Assembly: GCF_016865425.1 (NCBI RefSeq)
Contig: NZ_AP023355.1
Coordinates: forward strand, 4,834,198-4,898,197
Direction of reading: 5' to 3'
From: Actinocatenispora thailandica
GTDB lineage: Bacteria > Actinomycetota > Actinomycetes > Mycobacteriales > Micromonosporaceae
Length of the DNA: 64,000 nucleotides
The position numbers and the translations under genes were made by a program. Below are positions 26,067-34,934 of the stretch, one piece after another. The notes under the pieces are model-generated. The model was given only the letters and a program-made list of their open reading frames with translations, did not search any database and was not told where the DNA came from. The stretch's first letter is position 1. Each line of letters begins with the position of its first letter.

Positions 26067-27038
26067 CTACTGGATGAACCCCTCGGAACGCAGCCAGTCC
26101 CGGGCGACCAGCACCGGTTCCTGGCCGTCCACGTCGACCTTGGCGTTGAGCCGGCGCATCACCGGCGTCGACAGCTTCGCCGCGATGGCCTTCTCGATCG
26201 GCAGGATCTGCGGGTACTTCTGGTACACCGAGTGCCGGATCGTCAGCGCCGGGTTGTACAGCGGTTCGGCGTGCCGGTCGTCGGCGAGTGTCGTCAGGTT
26301 CAGTGCCGGAATCCGGCCGTCGGTGTCGAACACCTCACCGAACAGGCACCCGCCGCGCGCCGTCTCGGTGTACACCACGCCGGTGTCGAGCTTCTTCACC
26401 TGCGAGTTGGGCGGCTTCGGCAGGCCGTACTTCTTCAGCAGCGGGAAGAACCCGTCCGAGCGCGAGTAGAACTCGCTCTCCACGCACCAGGTGCGCTTGT
26501 TCGCCGGCACCTTCGTCTTGATGTCCGACAGCTTCTTCAGGCCGTACTTCTTCGCGGACGCGGCGGTCACCGCGATGGCGTACGTGTTGTTGAAGTGCGC
26601 CCACGGCAACCAGTCCACGCCGTTGTCCGCGAGGTCCTTCTTCTTGACCGCCTCGTACTGCTTCTCCGAGTCGGGGATCGCGTGTTCCTGCTTCATGTAG
26701 GTGATCCAGGCGGTCCCGGTGTACTCCCACTGCATGTCCACGCCGCCCTTGAGCAGCAGGTTGCGCGCGTTGGTGCTGCCCTGCACGTTGGTCTTGTCGG
26801 TGACGTCGGCACCGGCCGCCTTGAGCGCCAGCACGGTGATCTTGCCGAGCAGGATCTGCTCGGTGAAGTCCTTCGAGGTCACCGACAGCTTCGCACCCTT
26901 GAGCGAGTCGGCCTTGATGCTCTTGCCGGTCACGTTCGGCGCGAACTGGGACGCCGGCCGCAGGCCACAGCCGGTGGTCACCAGCGCGACACCGGCCAGC
27001 ACCGCGGCCAGGATGCCGATCCTCGTACGACTACGCAT
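26067..27038 (-). CDS. Osmoprotectant ABC transporter substrate-binding lipoprotein
   Basis: 323-aa exported lipoprotein; lipobox VALVTTGCG at residues 17-25 anchors it to the membrane. The OpuAC-type domain begins LSVTSKDFTEQILLGKI, the standard motif of glycine betaine/choline/carnitine-binding proteins, with a later WEYTGTAWITYM. The start is chosen at 27038, 9 nt after AGGGG; ATGs at 27047 (overlapping the permease stop as ATGA) and 27044 are alternatives. Last gene of a permease-ATPase-permease-binding protein operon. Confidence 0.9.
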   Translation of the reverse strand: MRSRTRIGILAAVLAGVALVTTGCGLRPASQFAPNVTGKSIKADSLKGAKLSVTSKDFTEQILLGKITVLALKAAGADVTDKTNVQGSTNARNLLLKGGVDMQWEYTGTAWITYMKQEHAIPDSEKQYEAVKKKDLADNGVDWLPWAHFNNTYAIAVTAASAKKYGLKKLSDIKTKVPANKRTWCVESEFYSRSDGFFPLLKKYGLPKPPNSQVKKLDTGVVYTETARGGCLFGEVFDTDGRIPALNLTTLADDRHAEPLYNPALTIRHSVYQKYPQILPIEKAIAAKLSTPVMRRLNAKVDVDGQEPVLVARDWLRSEGFIQ

Positions 27039-27043
27039 CGGCA

Positions 27044-27841
27044 TCATCCCCTGATTCCACGCGGCGACAGGAACCGCTCGGCGAGTCCGGCCAGCCAGTC
27101 GACCAGCAGCGCCAGACAGGCCACCAGCACGCTTCCGGTCACGAGTACGTTGTAGCGCTGCAGCTTGACGCCGGTACTGATCATGTCGCCGAGGCCGCCC
27201 GCACCGATGAACGACGACAGTGCGGCCACCCCGACCAGCAACACCAGCGTGGTGCGGATGCCGGCCAGGATCACCGGTACCGCGAGCGGCAGCTCGATGC
27301 GGAACAGCACCATCATCGAGGACATGCCGATCCCCCGGCCGGCCTCCTTGAGCGCCGGGTCGACCTGCTGCAGCCCGACCATCGTGTTGCGCAGCGACGG
27401 CAGCACCGCGTAGACGATCAGCGCGATCACCGCGACCAGGAACCCGGTCTGCCACAGCACCGCCAGCAGGACCACGATGCCGATCGCGGGTGCCCCCTGA
27501 CCGATGTTCGCCAGCGCCAGCACGACCGGGGTCGCGATCCGGGCGCCCCGGCGGGTCAGCAGGATCCCCAGCGGGATCGCCAGCAGCAGCACGAAGAAGC
27601 CGGCCACCACGGTCAGCTTGGCGTGCTGCCAGGTCGCGCTCGCCATGTACGAGAACTGCAGGGTGGCGCGCGCGTTCGCGTCCGGGTGGGTGGAGGCGAC
27701 GTACGCCCAGTCGAGCAGCAACACCACCACGATCAGCACCGGCGTGCCGATCAGGTACCAGTTGCGGCGCGGCTTGGCCTTGACGGTGGCGCCGGTGGCC
27801 AGCTCGGTCGCCGCCACCTTCGTTTCTCCGGGGGCCGTCAT
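27044..27841 (-). CDS. Osmoprotectant ABC transporter permease (second)
   Basis: 265-aa integral membrane permease with about six helices; EAGRGIGMSSMMVLFRIELP is the ATPase-contacting EAA loop. N-terminal 30 residues are cytoplasmic. ProW/OpuCD-like. The ATG overlaps the ATPase stop by 4 nt. It contains ANIGQGAPAIGIVVLL, a conserved stretch in betaine permeases. Both permeases of the operon end in the same SRGIRG or PRGIRG tail, showing that they are paralogues. Confidence 0.9.
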   Translation of the reverse strand: MTAPGETKVAATELATGATVKAKPRRNWYLIGTPVLIVVVLLLDWAYVASTHPDANARATLQFSYMASATWQHAKLTVVAGFFVLLLAIPLGILLTRRGARIATPVVLALANIGQGAPAIGIVVLLAVLWQTGFLVAVIALIVYAVLPSLRNTMVGLQQVDPALKEAGRGIGMSSMMVLFRIELPLAVPVILAGIRTTLVLLVGVAALSSFIGAGGLGDMISTGVKLQRYNVLVTGSVLVACLALLVDWLAGLAERFLSPRGIRG

Positions 27842-29139
27842 GCACCGCCCTCCTTCGACGCGGGCGCGGTCGCCACCGTCTCGGCCAGGGCCGTGGTGGC
27901 ACCGTCCTTCGACGCCGCCGCCGTCTCCCTGGCCTGCTCGCGCAGCTGCTGGATCGCGCCCTGCACCGTGTTCAGCGAGACCAACCCGATGTACCGGCGG
28001 CGCCGGGTCACCGGGACGAAGTCGGTGTCGGAGCCCAGCAGCGCCTCCAGCCCGGCCTGCAGGTCGGCGCGGCCGGAGATGGTGGTGGTGATCGGGGTGC
28101 CGTAGTCGGACACCGGGCCCTGCTTGCCGGCCAGGTCCTCCACCGTCGCCCACTGCACCGGCCGCGAGTTGGCGTCCAGTACCACCGCCCACGGTTCGTC
28201 CGCCTCGGACAGCCGGGTGTGGACGGTGCCGGCGTCGTCGCCGACCTGCGCGGTGACCCCGGCGCCGAGTTCGACGTCGGCGATGCGGGTGACGTGCAGC
28301 AGCTTCATCGCCCCGCCGGTACCGATGAAGCCGCGGACGAAGTCGTTCGCCGGCCGGGCCAGGATCTCCGCCGGCTCGGCGTACTGCACGATCTGCGAAC
28401 CCTCGGCGAGCACCGCGATCCGGTCGCCGAGCTTCACCGCCTCGTCGAAGTCGTGCGTGACGAACACGATCGTCTTGTGCAGCTCGTCCTGCAGGTGCAG
28501 CAGCTCGTCCTGCAGCCGGCCGCGGGTGATCGGGTCCACCGCGCCGAACGGCTCGTCCATCAGCAACACCGGCGGGTCCGCGGCGAGCGCCCGGGCCACC
28601 CCGACACGCTGCTGCTGGCCGCCGGACAGCTGTCGCGGGTACCGGTCGCGGAACTGCGTCGGCTCCAGGCCGACCAGCTCCAGCATCTCGTCGACCCGTT
28701 CGGCGATGCGGGGCTTCGCCCACTTGAGCATCTTGGGTACCAGCGCCACGTTCTCGGCGATGGTCATGTGCGGGAACAGCCCGCCCTGCTGGATGACGTA
28801 CCCGACGTGTCGCCGCAGCTGGTCCGCCGGCTGCTTGCGGGCGTCCTCGCCGCCGATCAGGATCTCCCCGGAGGTCGGTTCGATCAGCCGGTTGATCAGC
28901 TTCATCGTGGTGGTCTTGCCGCACCCGGACGGGCCGACCAGGGCGACGATCTCACCGGCCGGGATCGTCATGGTCACGTCCTGCACCGCCGCGCGGGACT
29001 GCCCCGGGTACTTCTTCGTCAGGTTGCGCAGCTGGATCTCGACGCCGTGCGTCGCGTTGTGCAGCCCGGTGTCCTCCGCGCCGGTACCGGCCGGTGCGGC
29101 GGCATCGTTCGTGGTACCGGTCGTGATGTCGTCAGCCAC
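27838..29139 (-). CDS. Osmoprotectant ABC transporter ATP-binding protein with CBS domains
   Basis: 433-aa ATPase. Walker A GPSGCGKTT, Q-loop IQQGG, signature LSGGQQQRVGVARAL, Walker B PVLLMDEPFGAVD and H-loop VTHDFDEAV are all intact. The C-terminal 150 residues hold a tandem CBS-like region (ending TRRRRYIGLVSLNTVQGAIQ), which in OpuA-type transporters senses ionic strength. The GTG at 29139 overlaps the upstream permease by 8 bp. A 25-residue polar N-terminal extension precedes the domain. Confidence 0.92.
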   Translation of the reverse strand: MADDITTGTTNDAAAPAGTGAEDTGLHNATHGVEIQLRNLTKKYPGQSRAAVQDVTMTIPAGEIVALVGPSGCGKTTTMKLINRLIEPTSGEILIGGEDARKQPADQLRRHVGYVIQQGGLFPHMTIAENVALVPKMLKWAKPRIAERVDEMLELVGLEPTQFRDRYPRQLSGGQQQRVGVARALAADPPVLLMDEPFGAVDPITRGRLQDELLHLQDELHKTIVFVTHDFDEAVKLGDRIAVLAEGSQIVQYAEPAEILARPANDFVRGFIGTGGAMKLLHVTRIADVELGAGVTAQVGDDAGTVHTRLSEADEPWAVVLDANSRPVQWATVEDLAGKQGPVSDYGTPITTTISGRADLQAGLEALLGSDTDFVPVTRRRRYIGLVSLNTVQGAIQQLREQARETAAASKDGATTALAETVATAPASKEGGA

Positions 29140-29779
29140 GGATGCCCCTCGATGTGGTGAACCGTCCGATGAGGACGAAGAAGCCGTCGAAGATGAGCGC
29201 CAGGATGATGATCCCGACGGTGCCGGCGAGCGCCGAGTTGACCGCGTTGGCCCCACCGAGGCGGGCCAGGCCGGAGAAGATCTGGTCGCCCAGGCCCGGA
29301 CCGGACACGTACGCCGCGATCGCGGCGACACCCATGACCAGCTGGGCGGAGACCCGGATTCCGGTCAGGATCACCGGCCAGGCGAGCGGCAGCTCGACCT
29401 TGAACAGCACCCGCAGCCGGCTCATCCCCATGCCCCGCGCGGCATCCACCAGCGCAGGGTCCACATTGGACATGCCGACCACCGCGTTGCGCACGATCGG
29501 CAGCAGCGAGTACAGCACCAGTGCGATCACCGAGGGCGTCACACCCAGCCCGAAAACCGGGATGAGCAGGCCGAACAGCGCGAACGACGGGATCGTGAAC
29601 AGCACCGAGGCGATGCCGGTGGCGACCGCCGAGGCCGTCTTGCTCCGGTACGTGATGATCGCGATGATCAGGCCGATCGCGGTCGCCAGCACCAGGCACT
29701 GCAACACCATGCTGGCGTGCTGGTAGGTCTCGAACCACAGCAGTTCGTGCCGGTTGCGCACGTACTCCCAGAAGCTCAA
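29132..29779 (-). CDS. Osmoprotectant ABC transporter permease (first)
   Basis: 215-aa membrane permease, OpuCB/ProW-like, with DAARGMGMSRLRVLFKVELP as the EAA loop. The TTG start at 29779 (LSFWEYVRNRHELLW) is chosen because GAGAGGA lies upstream and this N-terminus is conserved among such permeases; the open frame continues upstream as Arg-rich sequence without similarity. First gene of the four-gene operon; a long 5' region with a Crp-like palindrome precedes it. Confidence 0.87.
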   Translation of the reverse strand: MSFWEYVRNRHELLWFETYQHASMVLQCLVLATAIGLIIAIITYRSKTASAVATGIASVLFTIPSFALFGLLIPVFGLGVTPSVIALVLYSLLPIVRNAVVGMSNVDPALVDAARGMGMSRLRVLFKVELPLAWPVILTGIRVSAQLVMGVAAIAAYVSGPGLGDQIFSGLARLGGANAVNSALAGTVGIIILALIFDGFFVLIGRFTTSRGIRG

Positions 29780-30120
29780 GCGGTCACCGTCCTCTCCCGA
29801 CGGCCGCGGCCCGCCGGACGGACCGCGGGGATCCGATGCGCGGCGCCACGGCGTCCACCGTGCGCGGCTCCGTTGCCGACGGGCCGGTCGCTTCGTCCGG
29901 CCCGGTCGCCCGCGCCCGGACCGCACCGTGGGGGTGCGGTTCGCGCTGCTGGCCGCGCCCGACGCGGCCCGGCCCAGGCTGGGCCGGTGCGGGGCGCGGC
30001 GTTCCGGCGCCGACGCCAGGGACCTTAACGGACGGCATACCGGGCATTTTTCCTATTTAACGCACTACCGCCCGGCTTCGGGCCAGGATTCGTCCCGTCA
30101 CGGGGAATTCGTTACCCCTG

Positions 30121-30136
30121 TGTGACTTGGTTCACG
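30121..30136. promoter_or_regulatory. Crp-like palindrome upstream of the osmoprotectant operon
   Basis: TGTGA-CTTGGT-TCACG, one outer mismatch from the Crp consensus, in the AT-richer stretch 30,040-30,160, about 340 bp upstream of the first permease. An inverted repeat CGGAAA-TC-TTTCCG lies just beyond. The 29,780-30,194 gap holds no convincing gene. Confidence 0.4.
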
Positions 30137-30194
30137 GATCGGAAATCTTTCCGTCTTACCCCCACCCGCCCGAAGCCAAACCGGCACCGACGAC

Positions 30195-30229
30195 GAGGGC
30201 CCGGGTCGGCGGTACCGACCCGGGCCCTC
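30195..30229 (-). terminator. Terminator of the SIS-domain gene
   Basis: Perfect 15-bp stem GAGGGCCCGGGTCGG with loop CGGTA, 20 bp after the SIS gene stop. Confidence 0.85.
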
Positions 30230-30249
30230 GCCCGCCCGCGAGCGGGAGC

Positions 30250-31326
30250 TCAGAGCGTCTCGGTGACCTTCTTCAGGCCGCGCGGCGCATCCGGGTCCTC
30301 GCCACGCGCCAGCGCCAGCGCCAGCGCCAACCGCTGCATCGGCACGATGTCCAGCAGCGGGGAGAACCGCTCGTCGATGGCGGGCGTCCCGATCCGGACC
30401 GCGTGCGCCGGCAGCTCCGCGCCGCCACCGCTGCCGACCACCAGCACGTCGGCGCGCCGCTCCGCGAGCCGGCCGAGCACCTCGGACATCGACTTGCCAC
30501 CGGGGCCGTCACCGACCATCGCGAGCACCGGGACGTCCGGGTCGGCCATCGCCAGCGGGCCGTGCAGCAGGTCGGCGCCGGAGAACGCGAGCGCGGACAG
30601 GTAGCTCGTCTCCATCAGCTTCAGCGCGGTCTCCCGCGCCGTCGGGTACGCGTAGCCGCGGCCGGTGGTCACCAACCGGTCGGCGAACCGGTACCGCGCG
30701 GCGAGCTGGGTCGGCGTCGGGTCGTCGATCAGCGTCCGGGTCAGCTCCGGCAGCCGGTCCAGCTCGGCCCGGTCGGCCGCGTCCAACTGGCCGGACCCGG
30801 TGCGCATGCCCTCGACGAGCAGCAGCAGCGCGAGCAGCTCGGCGGTGTAGGTCTTGGTGGCGGCGACGGCGCGCTCCTTGCCGGCGAGCACGTCGATGTG
30901 CAGCTGCGCCACGTCGGCCAGCGGCGAGCTGCCGTTGTTGGTGACCGCGAGGGTGTGCGCGCCCGCGTCGCGCGCCACCCGGACCACCTCGGTCAGGTCC
31001 GGTGAACCGCCGCTCTGACTGACGCCGACCACGAGCGCGTCGCGCAGGTCGGGGCGCGCCCCGTACACGGTGATCGAGGACGGGGAGGCCAGCCCGGCCG
31101 GGATGCCGAGCCGGATCTCGGTCAGGTACGCGGCGAACAGCGCGGCATGGTCGCTGGTGCCGCGCGCGGTGAACAGCACGAACCGGGGCGACAGCTCGGC
31201 CACCTGGCGCGCCACCGCCGCGATCGGGGCCAGCCCCTCGCTGAGCAACCGCTCGTACCCGGCCGCCTGCTCGGCGATGTCGGCAGCCATGCCGGCGCCG
31301 GCCTCCTGCGCGGTGTGCTCCACCAT
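30250..31326 (-). CDS. SIS-domain phosphosugar isomerase/deaminase (NagB-II/GlmS-isomerase-like)
   Basis: 358-aa cytosolic enzyme with two SIS domains, like the isomerase half of GlmS. Motifs: FTARGTSDHAALF, GVSQSGGSPDLTEV, AGKERAVAATKTYTAELLAL, and RGYAYPTARETALKLMETSY. It lacks the glutaminase domain, so a glucosamine-6-phosphate deaminase (NagB-II) or related aminosugar isomerase is the best guess. ATG at 31326 after GGAAGGAGC. Preceded by a recognisable promoter and followed by a strong terminator, so it is monocistronic. Confidence 0.83.
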   Translation of the reverse strand: MVEHTAQEAGAGMAADIAEQAAGYERLLSEGLAPIAAVARQVAELSPRFVLFTARGTSDHAALFAAYLTEIRLGIPAGLASPSSITVYGARPDLRDALVVGVSQSGGSPDLTEVVRVARDAGAHTLAVTNNGSSPLADVAQLHIDVLAGKERAVAATKTYTAELLALLLLVEGMRTGSGQLDAADRAELDRLPELTRTLIDDPTPTQLAARYRFADRLVTTGRGYAYPTARETALKLMETSYLSALAFSGADLLHGPLAMADPDVPVLAMVGDGPGGKSMSEVLGRLAERRADVLVVGSGGGAELPAHAVRIGTPAIDERFSPLLDIVPMQRLALALALARGEDPDAPRGLKKVTETL

Positions 31327-31393
31327 GTTCGCTCCTTCCGTGCCCGGTCTCCCGGTGCCGGGTCCTTCCCGCAGCACGCAGTTCCTGCCCCGA

Positions 31394-31423
31394 ATTCTGC
31401 ACGAGGCCGCTCGAAGTTGCCAA
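31394..31423 (-). promoter_or_regulatory. Promoter of the SIS-domain gene
   Basis: TTGGCA (31423-31418), 18-bp spacer and CAGAAT (31399-31394) on the minus strand, about 68 nt before the ATG. The -35 lies in a perfect palindrome AGTTG-C-CAACT that could be an operator. Confidence 0.5.
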
Positions 31424-31529
31424 CTATCGCGCTCGATCGTGCAGTGATCCTTCACCCTGTGCGCGCAGCGGCGACGCGCATTCGGCCATCGAGCGCGCAC
31501 CGCGACGCGCACGCCGGGCCCGGACACGA

Positions 31530-31560
31530 CGATGGGCCCCGCACCAGGCGGGGCCCATCG
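31530..31560 (-). terminator. Terminator of the biotinyl protein gene
   Basis: Perfect 13-bp stem CGATGGGCCCCGC with ACCAG loop, 15 bp after the stop at 31576. Confidence 0.85.
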
Positions 31561-31575
31561 CGAACGTGCCGTGCG

Positions 31576-31791
31576 CTACTCGACGATGGCGATCAGGTCG
31601 CCCTCCTGCACCACGTCGCCCTCGTTGACGTGCATGCTCGCCACCGTCCCGGCCGACTCGGCAAGCACCGGAATCTCCATCTTCATCGACTCCAGGATCA
31701 CCAGCGTGTCGCCGTCGTCCACCGCGTCGCCGGCGGCGGCGACCACCTTCCACACGTTCGCCACCATCTCGGCGCGGATCTCGTCGGCCAT
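31576..31791 (-). CDS. Small biotinyl/lipoyl attachment protein (TB7.3-like)
   Basis: 71-aa protein that is a single biotinyl domain. The modified Lys sits in ESMKMEIPV, the classic biotin-accepting hairpin; ANVWKVVAAAGDAVDDGDTL and VNEGDVVQEGDLIAIVE are the two symmetric halves. The mycobacterial counterpart TB7.3 is biotinylated and encoded beside rshA/sigH, as here. The carboxylase partner is not in the window. ATG after GGGAGG. Confidence 0.92.
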   Translation of the reverse strand: MADEIRAEMVANVWKVVAAAGDAVDDGDTLVILESMKMEIPVLAESAGTVASMHVNEGDVVQEGDLIAIVE

Positions 31792-32077
31792 CGCCAGAAC
31801 CTCCCGGTTGAACGCCCTTGTCCGACCCGCGGCGCGCGCGAGGTGCCCGCCCGCGGCGGTGCGCCTGCCGTGCTGCCCGCCCGCGGCGGTCCCTGCCGTA
31901 TCAAACCACGAGGACGGGGCACCGGCAGCACCCGGCGACCCGGCACACCCGCGCCGTACGGACCCGGAGGCGGCGAGCCCGCGCGGTCCGCCACCCGGCA
32001 CGGCGGTACGGGCATCGGCGCCGGTAGCCTTACACGCCGTACCGGTACGACGGCCGGCTCGCCGGCGAGGAGGAGAC

Positions 32078-32152
32078 ATGGCCAAGAAGGCCCGCAAGAA
32101 GAAGGCCCGCAAGAAGAGCGCCGCCAACCACGGCAAGCGCCCCAACTCCTGA
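32078..32152 (+). CDS. 50S ribosomal protein bL37
   Basis: 24-aa basic peptide, MAKKARKKKARKKSAANHGK then RPNS, after the strong site GAGGAGGAG. The AANHGKRPN ending matches bL37, the actinobacteria-specific large-subunit protein seen in mycobacterial ribosome structures, which sits against 23S rRNA. It lies between the biotinyl protein and rshA, as I recall for mycobacteria. It is easily missed because of its size; a further possible start is absent. Confidence 0.85.
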   Translation: MAKKARKKKARKKSAANHGKRPNS

Positions 32153-32290
32153 TCGGTCCGGCCCGGCGCAGCCGCGTCGGACCGGTCGAACGGCTGCGGC
32201 GACCCGGCGGGATCGACCCGCCGGTCCGGCAGCGATACCGTGCCGGCCGCCGGCCCAGGCGGCCGCCCGGTCCGGCAGCCGGGGCGCCGG

Positions 32291-32563
32291 TCAGCTGGCC
32301 GCGTCGGGCTCGACGACCAGCTCGCGCAGCCGGGTGATCAGCCGGGCCTTCAGCTCCACCGGGGCGTGCTCGCCGCCGCAGCAGCGCGCCACCAGCACCT
32401 TGACCTCCTGCTCGATGCCGTACTCCCGCAGGCAGGGCGAGCACTCGTCCAGATGCTCCCGGATCACCTCGCGGCGGTCGTCGGTGCACTCCAGGTCGAG
32501 GTAGAGATAGACCTCGTTGAGCACGTCTCGGCAGTCGGTCTCGTGCGGATCTCCGCAGCTCAC
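32291..32563 (-). CDS. rshA: Redox-sensing anti-sigma factor of SigH (ZAS family)
   Basis: 90-aa zinc-associated anti-sigma factor. The motif HLDECSPC is the H-x3-C-x2-C zinc site; oxidation of these Cys to a disulfide releases SigH in RshA/RsrA proteins. Two further Cys (ARCCGGEH) lie near residue 60. It follows sigH by 63 bp in the same direction. The pairing with the SigH gene and the length (about 100 aa in relatives) support the call. Confidence 0.93.
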   Translation of the reverse strand: MSCGDPHETDCRDVLNEVYLYLDLECTDDRREVIREHLDECSPCLREYGIEQEVKVLVARCCGGEHAPVELKARLITRLRELVVEPDAAS

Positions 32564-32626
32564 GAGCGCACCTCACTTCGCACGGTCGTCACGCTGCCCG
32601 CACCCCTCGTCGTCGCCTGCACGACG

Positions 32627-33232
32627 TCACACCTCCTGGCCGGCCGGCGCCGAGCTCGCCCGCGAGATGCCCCGGTCGTGCGCGTACGTCTCCAGCATCT
32701 GCCGCAGGTTGCGCCGACCGCGGTGCAGCCGGGACATCACCGTGCCGATCGGCGTGTCCATGATCTCCGCGATCTCCTTGTACGAGAAGCCCTCGACGTC
32801 GGCAAGGTAGACGGCCAGCCGGAACTCCTCCGGCAACTGCTGCAGCGCGTCCTTGACGTCGGAATCCGGCAGCCGGTCCAGCGCCTCGGTCTCCGCCGAG
32901 CGCAGACCGCTGGACGAGTGCGAACCCGCCTCGGCCAGCTGCCAGTCGGTGATCTCCTCCGTCGGCGCCTGCACGGGCTGCCGCTGCCGGCGCCGGTAGG
33001 AGTTGATGTACGTGTTCGTGAGGATGCGGTACAGCCAGGCCTTCAGGTTCGTACCCTGCTGGAACTGGTGGAAGGCCGCATACGCCTTCAGGTAGGTCTC
33101 CTGCACCAGGTCCTCGGCGTCCGCCGGGTTGCGGGTCATCCGCAGGGCAGCCGCGTACAACTGGTCCACGAACGGCATCGCGTCGGTTTCGAACCGGGCC
33201 CGCCGACGCTCCGGCGTCTCGGTAGGCGTCAC
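32627..33232 (-). CDS. sigH: Thiol-oxidative/heat stress sigma factor
   Basis: 201-aa ECF sigma of the SigH/SigR group. Region 2: [20 protein letters not shown] and [20 protein letters not shown]; region 4: [20 protein letters not shown] and [18 protein letters not shown]. The GTG at 33232 follows GAGGGGGA and overlaps by 4 nt the stop of an upstream 58-codon ORF. The frame is open to 33334, so a longer isoform, as known for SigR' in Streptomyces, is possible. Released from RshA under disulfide stress, it would direct thioredoxin and protease genes and itself. Confidence 0.94.
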   Translation of the reverse strand: MTPTETPERRRARFETDAMPFVDQLYAAALRMTRNPADAEDLVQETYLKAYAAFHQFQQGTNLKAWLYRILTNTYINSYRRRQRQPVQAPTEEITDWQLAEAGSHSSSGLRSAETEALDRLPDSDVKDALQQLPEEFRLAVYLADVEGFSYKEIAEIMDTPIGTVMSRLHRGRRNLRQMLETYAHDRGISRASSAPAGQEV

Positions 33233-33405
33233 GTGATCGTCCCCCTCGACCGCACCTCGGCCGAGGATACGCCGGCGGCACCCACGCCGGAGCCGGTGAC
33301 ACCCGGGGTGTCGCCCGACACGCCCGGAGTCCACTCGGGCGCCGTCAGCAGGCTGCGCAGCCGGGCCGAATCACCCGTCCTGGCGCTACGAGCCGTCACC
33401 ACCAC
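33229..33405 (-). CDS. Putative 58-aa upstream ORF coupled to sigH
   Basis: Reads [20 protein letters not shown] and on to RSRGTIT; GGAGGGAG precedes the GTG at 33405. Its TGA overlaps the sigH GTG (GTGA). Middle part is Gly/Thr/Val-rich ([17 protein letters not shown]). No known family. It could be a coupling ORF or simply part of the sigH leader. Confidence 0.4.
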   Translation of the reverse strand: MVVTARSARTGDSARLRSLLTAPEWTPGVSGDTPGVTGSGVGAAGVSSAEVRSRGTIT

Positions 33406-33542
33406 AATCGCTCCCTCCGTCCCCGGGCGACCCCCGGGGCGCGTCAACTCGTGACAACGCACGCGGTGGTGGCGGCATTCCAGCAGGGCCCGGCTCGGCC
33501 GTGGTGCGCCGGCTCACCCCGACCTCGACGGCGTGTCGGGTG

Positions 33543-34142
33543 TCAGCGGGCCCAGCCGCGTTCGACGAACCAGTCCCGCACCACGTCGGCGACCCCGGCC
33601 GGGTCGACGCTCAGGCCGTGCCGCTCCCCCGGCCGCACCACCACCCGCACGGCGCCGGACGGCGGCGGTACGCCGAAGGGGTCACGGTCGCCGTTGACCA
33701 CCAGCGTCGGCAGCCCGGTGGCCAGCTCGGGCAGCCGGGACTTCTCCGGCCGGCCCGGCGGGTGCAGCGGGAAGGCCAGCGCGAGCACCCCGGCGGCGTC
33801 CAGCGCCCGGGCGGTACGGCAGGCGACCCGGGCACCGGAGGACCGGCCGCCGACGATCAGCGGTACCGCCGGGAACTCGGCCCGCACCGCGGTGACCGCC
33901 TCCAGGAACGCCTCGTCCAGGTGACCGGCCGGCGCCGGGGCGCGACGACCCGCCACCCGGTACGGCTGGGTGAACCGGGCGAGCGCCACCCGGCGCGGCA
34001 CCAGCGCGTCGCGCACCGCGACCAGGTCGACGGCGTCCACCCCACCGCCGGCGCCGTGGCCGAGCACCAGCAGGCTGCGCGGCGCCCGCGGCCGGTCCAG
34101 GTCGATCCGGGCCGCACCACGCGAGGTCTGCAGCGCGGTCAC
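33543..34142 (-). CDS. Alpha/beta-hydrolase of the KANL3/Tex30-like family
   Basis: 199-aa compact hydrolase. Oxyanion strand LLVLGHGAGGGVD, nucleophile elbow IVGGRSSGARVAC, acid VVNGDRDPFG and the C-terminal His in GERHGLSVD can be seen. The substrate is unknown. The GTG at 34142 is chosen at the start of similarity; upstream, a 21-bp direct repeat (34,148-34,200) encodes in the open frame the duplicate AAHLGG. Neighbours suggest no pathway. Confidence 0.82.
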   Translation of the reverse strand: MTALQTSRGAARIDLDRPRAPRSLLVLGHGAGGGVDAVDLVAVRDALVPRRVALARFTQPYRVAGRRAPAPAGHLDEAFLEAVTAVRAEFPAVPLIVGGRSSGARVACRTARALDAAGVLALAFPLHPPGRPEKSRLPELATGLPTLVVNGDRDPFGVPPPSGAVRVVVRPGERHGLSVDPAGVADVVRDWFVERGWAR

Positions 34143-34236
34143 GGCGTCACCGCCGAGGTGCGCGGCACCGGTCGCCAGGCCACCGCCGAGGTGCGCGGCA
34201 CGGTCACCGCGCCGCGGGGTGCGCCGGACGGCGCTG

Positions 34237-34584
34237 CTACGGCACCGCGGGTGCCGGTTCCGGGGTGGTGTTCTCCGACCGCCATGCCACCAGCATGGCG
34301 CGTCGCTCCCGGGGTGTGGTGCCACCCCAGACTCCGTTGCAGTCACCCTGGTCGAGGGCCCAGGCGAGGCAGGCTCCCTGCACGTCGCAGGAGCGACACA
34401 GGGCCAGCGCCACGTCGGCGGGTTCACTCGGCGCCGGGAAGAACGTCTCCGGGTCGACCGTCTGGCAGCGCCCCTGGGCACGCCAGGCGAGATCTCCCAA
34501 CCGGTCGCGCCGAGCCCTGAGCAACCGAGGGTCCCGGCATGCCGCCGCGACCTCGTGCGGGCGGGGCATCCGCGCCCGGGTCAT
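34237..34584 (-). CDS. WhiB-like (Wbl) iron-sulfur regulator
   Basis: 115-aa Wbl protein with probable cluster ligands Cys40, Cys63, Cys66 and Cys72 (CRSCDVQGAC), and the turn GVWGGTTPRERR. It has an N-terminal extension relative to WhiB1 with an extra Cys16, and a Pro-rich acidic tail without AT-hook, so it is not WhiB7. Subfamily not assigned. Divergent from aroA. Confidence 0.87.
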   Translation of the reverse strand: MTRARMPRPHEVAAACRDPRLLRARRDRLGDLAWRAQGRCQTVDPETFFPAPSEPADVALALCRSCDVQGACLAWALDQGDCNGVWGGTTPRERRAMLVAWRSENTTPEPAPAVP

Positions 34585-34934
34585 GAGCCACCTCCGAGCT
34601 GGGTGGGGCAGTGGTGGGTGGTGCGGCGTGGAGGCCGCGGGGCTGTGTTTTACCCCACCACGCAGACCACACGCAAGGGTTGTCGGCGCGCCCACCGTCA
34701 CCGTTCGCCACCAAACCGACCAATCGCCCGTGATTTCCCTGGTCGTCGCGGTAACCGTGGCAACCTCGCCCGATGCCGCCGGCCGAGCAGCGACCGGGCC
34801 CACCCGGGGCGCGTATCGTCCACAATCGATGCCCGTACCGCTCGGCGGCCACACCCTCGCCCGCCGCGGGTGCGGTCACAAACCTGCCCCGACCCGGGCA
34901 GACTGGGATGATGAGCGCGAGCGGGGGTCCGGCA

